Origin: NVTR01 sp036479015
Lineage (GTDB): Bacteria; Pseudomonadota; Alphaproteobacteria; Rhodobacterales; Rhodobacteraceae
DNA: 64,000 bases
Direction: 5' to 3'
NCBI GenBank assembly: GCA_036479015.1
Contig: JAZGFB010000033.1
Location: 1 to 64,000, forward strand
A program made the translations under genes and the position numbers. The notes under the pieces are model-generated. The model did not search any database and had not been told where the DNA came from. It saw nothing but the letters and a program-made list of their open reading frames with translations. This document shows, one piece after another, positions 59,672 to 64,000 of the stretch. How positions within the stretch are numbered: position 1 is the first letter of the stretch; each line of letters starts with the position of its first letter.

Positions 59672-59700
59672 TATATTGGCGAGAACGGCCCGTTTTTCAA
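59672..59700 (-). promoter_or_regulatory. Candidate sigma70 promoter of the Bax-inhibitor gene
   Basis: On the minus strand TTGAAA (59700-59695) is followed after 17 bases by AATATA (59677-59672). The -10 region is 62 bases before the start codon. It is one of the better promoter matches in the window. Confidence 0.5.
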
Positions 59701-59740
59701 GCGCTTCTGTTGAATTGCGCGCGTTATTGCTGGCTTTGCG

Positions 59741-59962
59741 TTATCTTAGCCAATGTGACGGCGCGTCCCATACCGGACGGGATGCCTCGGCATTAGCCTG
59801 TGGCTTTGTCAGGCCAATGTCCTTTAGGGCCGTATCACTCAAATTGCGCAGGGTCTGGCGTTGCTGGTAGATCGCGTCATATTTGCGGATCAGGCGCAGG
59901 GGTGAAAACCGCCAAATCTTCGTTCCGTTGGCTTTTGGTGCTGTGCATACCTGTGTGGACAT
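59741..59962 (-). CDS. DUF1127 small protein
   Basis: 73 residues with an AAAGGAAA ribosome site. The DUF1127 core is YDAIYQQRQTLRNLSDTALK followed by DIGLTKPQANAEAS, a short arginine/leucine-rich helix pair. Small DUF1127 proteins in alphaproteobacteria affect RNA metabolism and phosphate or carbon responses. The N-terminal ~25 residues are not conserved. It is divergent from the LysR gene. Confidence 0.85.
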   Translation of the reverse strand: MSTQVCTAPKANGTKIWRFSPLRLIRKYDAIYQQRQTLRNLSDTALKDIGLTKPQANAEASRPVWDAPSHWLR

Positions 59963-60022
59963 GGGGTATTTCCTTTCGATTTGCTGATGCTTCAGCGGGT
60001 TTCAATCAATTACCTTGATATG

Positions 60023-60039
60023 TGTCGCAAAATGTGACA
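60023..60039. promoter_or_regulatory. Inverted repeat between DUF1127 and LysR genes
   Basis: TGTCGCA-AAA-TGTGACA has arms matching at six of seven positions, centred 56 bases before the LysR start. LysR proteins bind such sites upstream of their own gene. The link is positional. Confidence 0.35.
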
Positions 60040-60086
60040 AATTAGTAAAACGAATGATTGTTAAGTAACCCATCAGGATTTGTGAT

Positions 60087-60959
60087 ATGCCAAGAAACCT
60101 AGACCTTACCGCGCTGCGTTCCTTTGTTGCTGTGTCAGATGCAGGCGGTGTGACCCGGGCCGCCGGATTTTTGAACTTGACCCAGTCTGCGGTGTCGATG
60201 CAATTGAAACGGCTAGAGGAATCTTTAGACATCCAACTGCTTGACCGGTCGGCGCGCACAATATCATTAACCGCGTCGGGGGAGCAGCTGTTGGGCTATG
60301 CCCGTCAGATGCTGTCGCTGAATGATGAGGTCTATTCGCGTCTGACCCATCAGGCATTTGAGGGGGAAATCGTTGTGGGGGTGCCCCATGACATTGTATA
60401 TCCGGCAATTCCGAATGTTCTGCGGCGCTTTAATTGTGAATACCCACGGGTAAAGGTGCAATTGGTGTCGTCCTATACAAGGGCGCTAAAGGAAATGTTC
60501 GCCAAGGGCGAATGCGATATGATTTTGACCACAGAAGATGGTGTTGATGCCGAGGGTGAAAAACTGGTGACGCTGCCCTTGGTTTGGGTCGGTGCCCCTG
60601 GGGGCACGGCCTGGCGGCAACGCCCGTTACGGTTGGCATTTGAATACCGATGTTTCTTTCGCAAGATGGTGCAGGCGGCGTTGAGCCAGGCTGATATCCC
60701 CTGGGAAATGGCGATCGAATCTGAGCAATCACGCCCTATTGAGGCCGCCGTAAGTGCTGATTTGGCGATCCATGCAATGATTGATGGGACATCCCCGCCA
60801 CAATGCGAAATCATCGCCCATGGTGGAAATCTACCCGAGTTGGAGACGGTAAACATCAACCTTTATCTGTCGACAAACAGTAAGGGGCAGATGGCCGATG
60901 ATATGGCCCGGTTTATTCGCCAGGCATTTCAACCCCAAGCAATGCAGGCCGTGGCGTAA
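60087..60959 (+). CDS. LysR-family transcriptional regulator
   Basis: 290 residues. The N-terminal winged helix-turn-helix is LDLTALRSFVAVSDAGGVTR followed by AAGFLNLTQSAVSMQLKRLEESL. The linker helix and a type-2 periplasmic-binding-like effector domain follow (VVGVPHDIVYPAIPNVLRRF). No effector is predicted. The target may be the DUF1127 gene, or the quinone oxidoreductase that it meets tail to tail with a 47-base overlap. Confidence 0.92.
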   Translation: MPRNLDLTALRSFVAVSDAGGVTRAAGFLNLTQSAVSMQLKRLEESLDIQLLDRSARTISLTASGEQLLGYARQMLSLNDEVYSRLTHQAFEGEIVVGVPHDIVYPAIPNVLRRFNCEYPRVKVQLVSSYTRALKEMFAKGECDMILTTEDGVDAEGEKLVTLPLVWVGAPGGTAWRQRPLRLAFEYRCFFRKMVQAALSQADIPWEMAIESEQSRPIEAAVSADLAIHAMIDGTSPPQCEIIAHGGNLPELETVNINLYLSTNSKGQMADDMARFIRQAFQPQAMQAVA

Positions 60960-61932
60960 CCACGACTTTTCCTGTGGATTTGCGGGATTGTAGCATTTCA
61001 AGCGCCTCTCTAGCCTGATCCAGTTGGAACACTTTGCTGATATGGGGGCGTAGTTTTCCATCTGCGTACAGGTTGAACAGGGCTTGCAGGCTGTCTGTCA
61101 TCGCCTGTGCGTTGAAGGAAAGATAGCCGCCCCAATACATGCCAATAACGGTAATGTTTTTGACCAGAATGATGTTTGCCGGAATTTGCGGCACGTCGCC
61201 GCTGGCAAAGCCTATTGTAATGACCCGCGCTTCGGGCTTGCAGGCCCGCAATGCGCTGTTGAACTGACTACCACCAACTGGATCATAAACGACGCTTGCT
61301 CCACCCAGTGCCAGAACCTGCGCCCGCAGGTCGCCGGTTTCGCTGTCAATCAGATGATCGGCGCCCGCCGCGCGGGCGATTTTAAGCTTGTTTTTACCGC
61401 GGGCCACTGCGATAACTGATGCCCCTGCAAGTTTGGCAATTTCGATCGCCGTGAGCCCAACACCACCAGATGCCCCAAGAACCAGTACGGTATCGTCTGA
61501 CGTAATCCTGGCCCGGTGATGCAATGCCAAATGGCTGGTGCCATAGGCAACTTGAAATGCGGCTGCCACCTGAAACGGCATGGTTTCTGGTAATTGGGTG
61601 CATTGCTTTTCTGCGAAGCAGCCAAATTCAGCCAGGCCACCGCTACCGGAAAAAACCGCGACCCGATCCCCCGGCGATAGTGTTGTGACGTTATCTCCGC
61701 ATTCAACCACGGTGCCCGCCAGCTCCATCCCCAATGTAAACGGGGTATCTGGTGTTTGCTGATAGGTCCCGGCCTGCATCAAAAGGTCAGCAAAATTTAG
61801 CCCGCAAGCGGCAATTTCCAATAACACCTCGGCTTTGCCGGGAACGGGCCTGACGATTTCATTTATGACAGCCGGCTGGCCAGTTTTAAGGACTTGATAT
61901 GCTTTCACTATATAGCTTTCGGTATTTTTCAT
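60913..61932 (-). CDS. NADPH:quinone oxidoreductase, MDR/zeta-crystallin family
   Basis: 339 residues from ATG 61932; a GTG at 61908 giving a family-like VKAYQVLKTGQP start is as likely. The GroES-like domain has CGLNFADLLMQAGTYQQTP and GMELAGTVVECGDNV without zinc ligands. The Rossmann motif is VLGASGGVGLTAIEIAKLAG and the NADPH-phosphate site is AVARGKNKLKIARAAGA. It reduces quinones or unsaturated carbonyls. Its last 47 bases overlap the end of the LysR gene on the other strand. Confidence 0.9.
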   Translation of the reverse strand: MKNTESYIVKAYQVLKTGQPAVINEIVRPVPGKAEVLLEIAACGLNFADLLMQAGTYQQTPDTPFTLGMELAGTVVECGDNVTTLSPGDRVAVFSGSGGLAEFGCFAEKQCTQLPETMPFQVAAAFQVAYGTSHLALHHRARITSDDTVLVLGASGGVGLTAIEIAKLAGASVIAVARGKNKLKIARAAGADHLIDSETGDLRAQVLALGGASVVYDPVGGSQFNSALRACKPEARVITIGFASGDVPQIPANIILVKNITVIGMYWGGYLSFNAQAMTDSLQALFNLYADGKLRPHISKVFQLDQAREALEMLQSRKSTGKVVVTPRPALLGVEMPGE

Positions 61933-62252
61933 CTTGACCGGATGACAGCTAGAATATTAAGGCCTGAGAGGCCAGAGTACGGCAGACGATCCGCAACCTA
62001 AGCGTACGCTACGTTTTCAGCAGAATACCCGTTAAAGTTGTGCCATTATACCCACACATGTAAATAAAAATCTTGAAGTATTTGCCAGGAATTCCCTCTT
62101 TTTAGTGGAATATTCCCAAGGATCAATTTGTAATTGATTGAAATTGCTATATTTTTACCATTGTATTTTCCAGCCTATACAAAAAGACAGGTTGAGAATT
62201 GATCGCAATAGGGGGACACCCTGCACATCCTTAACGAATATGGAGCTGAGTA
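61933..62252. promoter_or_regulatory. A/T-rich divergent regulatory region
   Basis: 320 bases between the divergent quinone oxidoreductase and XRE regulator genes, much richer in A/T than the surroundings. It holds a perfect repeat ATCAATT-TGT-AATTGAT at 62122-62138 and a GGCC-TGAGA-GGCC at 61961-61973. A run of A/T (CTATATTTTTACCATTG) follows. A plus-strand frame at 62138 lacks a ribosome site and is not accepted. The ATCAATT repeat is a candidate operator for the XRE protein. Confidence 0.4.
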
Positions 62253-62627
62253 ATGAAACACCCTGTGGATGTGCACGTTGGTCAAAAGATACGCCGTCGG
62301 CGCTGGATGGTGGGAATGACTCAGCAGCAACTGGCTGAGCAAGTCGGAATTAAGTTCCAACAAATCCAGAAATACGAAACCGGTATGAACCGTGTCAGCG
62401 CGTCACGTCTTTGGGATATTGCTGAAACTCTGGAAGTTGCTGTCAGCTTTTTCTTTGACGGAATTGATGATGCCAAAACAGCTGAGCGGATTGCCGGGGC
62501 AGCCATTCCGGGTGATATCATGGCCGATAAAGAGGCACTTGAACTGGTGCGCTCGTATTATGCGATCCCTGAAAATCAACGCCGTCGGTTGTTTGATCTG
62601 GCCAAGGTCTTGTCCGACGCGGCGTAA
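62253..62627 (+). CDS. XRE-family regulator (PraR-like)
   Basis: 124 residues. The helix-turn-helix occupies about residues 10-64 (VGQKIRRRRWMVGMTQQQLA, EQVGIKFQQIQKYETGMNRV, SASRLWDIAETL), a close match to alphaproteobacterial regulators of the PraR type that repress quorum-sensing or biofilm genes. The C-terminal half (ADKEALELVRSYYAIPENQR) is a short helical tail. It is transcribed toward the inositol-phosphatase-like gene, 69 bases away. The start has a GGAGCTGAG ribosome site. Confidence 0.88.
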   Translation: MKHPVDVHVGQKIRRRRWMVGMTQQQLAEQVGIKFQQIQKYETGMNRVSASRLWDIAETLEVAVSFFFDGIDDAKTAERIAGAAIPGDIMADKEALELVRSYYAIPENQRRRLFDLAKVLSDAA

Positions 62628-62696
62628 TCGCCAATTGCTGGCGCAATAATTTGCCTCTAGACACTAGATAATTAGGGGCGAAAAGGCGTAGCAAAA

Positions 62697-63509
62697 TTGA
62701 ACATTTCCTTAGCTGAACAGAAACTATTGATATCGGTTGCCTGTCAGGCAGCTGATGCTGCCCGGGTTGTTACGCTGTCGTACTTTCGACAACCAAACCT
62801 TGCGGCCGAAAACAAAGCATCCATTGGCTATGACCCTGTCACGCTTGCAGATAAGCAAGCCGAGACGTCTATTCGCGCTGTTATTCAGGAGCTGCGGCCC
62901 CATGACTCTATACTTGGTGAAGAGCAGGGCGATGTTGTTGGCACATCCGGACTTACCTGGGTGCTTGACCCCATTGATGGCACCCGGGGATTTGTCGCCG
63001 GAACACCGACCTGGGGCGTATTAATCTCAGTTCGTGATGAAACCGGACCAATTTTTGGGTTGATCGATCAGCCCTATATTGGGGAAAGGTTTTTGGGCGG
63101 GTTCGGCCTGTCTGAATATCGGCGCACCGACAAAACATTGCCCCTTACAACCAGCCGCTGTAGCGGCCTGAAAGACGCAATATTACTGTCAACATTTCCG
63201 GAAATTGGAACCGATGCTGAACGGTCAGCTTTTTCAACCTTAAGCCAGAAAACCCAACTGACCCGCTATGGCATGGATTGCTATGGCTATGCTTTGCTGG
63301 CGGTTGGCTCGGTTGATCTGGTGGTCGAGGCTGGGCTGTTTCCCTATGATATACAGGCCCCTATTGCTGTTGTTCAGGCTGCAGGTGGTGTTGTGACTGA
63401 TTGGCGGGGTAATCCCGCGCATGATGGTGGTCGCGTAATTGCGGCGGCCACGCCAGTGCTGCACCAGGCCGCGTTGGAAATTCTGTCAAAGGCTCCGCCA
63501 AACCTGTAG
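62697..63509 (+). CDS. Inositol-monophosphatase-family phosphatase (HisN-like)
   Basis: 270 residues from a TTG at 62697. Metal-binding motifs: glutamates in LGEEQGD, the signature WVLDPIDGTRGFVAGTPTWG, and the C-terminal DIQAPIAVVQAAGGVVTDWRG. Members of this branch in alphaproteobacteria are histidinol-phosphatases (HisN) or inositol phosphatases. Sequence alone does not decide, though the overall pattern is HisN-like. It is eight bases before the amidohydrolase gene. Confidence 0.88.
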   Translation: MNISLAEQKLLISVACQAADAARVVTLSYFRQPNLAAENKASIGYDPVTLADKQAETSIRAVIQELRPHDSILGEEQGDVVGTSGLTWVLDPIDGTRGFVAGTPTWGVLISVRDETGPIFGLIDQPYIGERFLGGFGLSEYRRTDKTLPLTTSRCSGLKDAILLSTFPEIGTDAERSAFSTLSQKTQLTRYGMDCYGYALLAVGSVDLVVEAGLFPYDIQAPIAVVQAAGGVVTDWRGNPAHDGGRVIAAATPVLHQAALEILSKAPPNL

Positions 63510-63517
63510 GGACAGAC

Positions 63518-64000
63518 ATGTCAAATCAACTGGTAATAAAGAATGCTGCAATTACCCTGACCATGGATGATGACCGGCGGGAACTTGTGAATACCGATTT
63601 GCGCGTAAAAGACGGTGTAATAGTGGAAATTGGCCGTGCAATTGCGTTTGACGGCACAACGATTGACGCGAAAAACTGCGTTGTCACCCCTGGATTGGTG
63701 AACACCCACCACCATCTGTTTCAAACCCTGACCCGGGCTGTTCCTGCCGGTCAGGATGCGCTGCTGTTTGGCTGGTTGCAGACATTGTACCCCATTTGGT
63801 CCCGGTATGGCCCCGAAGAAATGCGAGTTTCAGCAGTGATCGGCCTAGCGGAATTGGCGCTGTCTGGTTGTACGCTAAGTTCGGACCATCTTTATCTATA
63901 CCCAAATGGGTCCAGGCTGGACGATACTATAGATGCGGCCCGAATGGTTGGAATGCGCTTTCATGCCATGCGTGGTTCCATGTCAATTGGCGAAAGCGCC
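63518..64000 (+). CDS. 8-oxoguanine deaminase-like amidohydrolase (start only)
   Basis: The first 161 codons of a gene cut by the window end. The N-terminal beta-sandwich (MSNQLVIKNAAITLTMDDDR) is followed by the metal motif PGLVNTHHHLFQTLTR. Then come GQDALLFGWLQTLYPIWSRY and SGCTLSSDHLYLYPNG, which match 8-oxoguanine deaminase and hydroxyatrazine-type hydrolases of the amidohydrolase superfamily. The purine-type substrate is likely but not shown. It follows the HisN-like gene by eight bases and has an AGGGACAG ribosome site. Confidence 0.82.
   Translation, partial: MSNQLVIKNAAITLTMDDDRRELVNTDLRVKDGVIVEIGRAIAFDGTTIDAKNCVVTPGLVNTHHHLFQTLTRAVPAGQDALLFGWLQTLYPIWSRYGPEEMRVSAVIGLAELALSGCTLSSDHLYLYPNGSRLDDTIDAARMVGMRFHAMRGSMSIGESA

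Noticed and set aside
1..64000. CRISPR arrays, prophage or insertion sequences
   Set aside because: No regularly spaced repeats, transposase, integrase or phage structural gene was seen anywhere in the window.

Overview
The window is a stretch of alphaproteobacterial chromosome, most likely from a marine Rhodobacterales (Roseobacter-group) bacterium. The pointers are a GcrA-type cell-cycle regulator, a short PutA paired with a divergent Lrp/AsnC regulator, a KpsT whose first residues match the Rhodobacterales capsule exporters as I remember them, a DUF1127 mini-protein, a PraR-like XRE regulator, and many tightly overlapping genes with strongly alphaproteobacterial housekeeping proteins. No phage, insertion sequence or CRISPR array was found, so this is mostly core genome with small variable patches.

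Layout. (1) 1-7003: the end of an oligopeptide-type ABC transporter operon, running on into a GAF protein and a two-subunit hydantoinase/oxoprolinase. (2) 7057-7131: tRNA-Gln. (3) 7214-11829, minus: a capsule block (KpsT, KpsE, KdsA, phosphomannomutase). (4) 12080-20003: an eleven-gene Mrp-type cation/proton antiporter operon whose order matches the Mbh hydrogenase membrane module, with three proton-channel (D-type) subunits and two small unknown proteins. (5) 20000-23953, minus: an ArsR-controlled metal permease, then an ABC-2 exporter coupled to a DsbA-like protein. (6) 24095-33068: gcrA, argD-argF, a Pit phosphate carrier, gnd, hrpB. (7) 33310-37655: rpmB, a PCu(A)C copper chaperone, a low-molecular-weight tyrosine phosphatase and several small secreted or unknown proteins. 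(8) 37918-43423: lepA, an orphan gene beside a large hairpin repeat, a cupredoxin, a PhnA-like protein and an aldehyde dehydrogenase. (9) 43475-47542: putR-like regulator and putA. (10) 47931-52899, minus: a compact operon TerC - DUF2927 lipoprotein - SPFH/GYF protein - double zinc-ribbon membrane protein - PfkB sugar kinase. (11) 53007-57602: pseudouridine synthase, tadA, gatCA, an excalibur-like lipoprotein, an amidase. (12) 57608-64000: RNase P RNA, rpmG, a mini-lipoprotein, a Bax-inhibitor protein, a DUF1127 protein, a LysR regulator, a quinone oxidoreductase, an XRE regulator, an inositol-phosphatase-family enzyme and the start of an 8-oxoguanine-deaminase-like amidohydrolase.

The strongest candidates for something not well described are the TerC/DUF2927/SPFH/zinc-ribbon operon, which looks like a PspA-less relative of the Bacillus ydjGHI envelope-stress module, and the Mbh-ordered Mrp operon with a split A subunit and three D subunits. 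Non-coding DNA carries three families of dispersed elements: a roughly 79-base strong hairpin in two copies, a 21-base hairpin with a GCA loop in about five copies, and a GGATATTTTTGAAA-like motif in four copies that always lies downstream of a gene on its sense strand.
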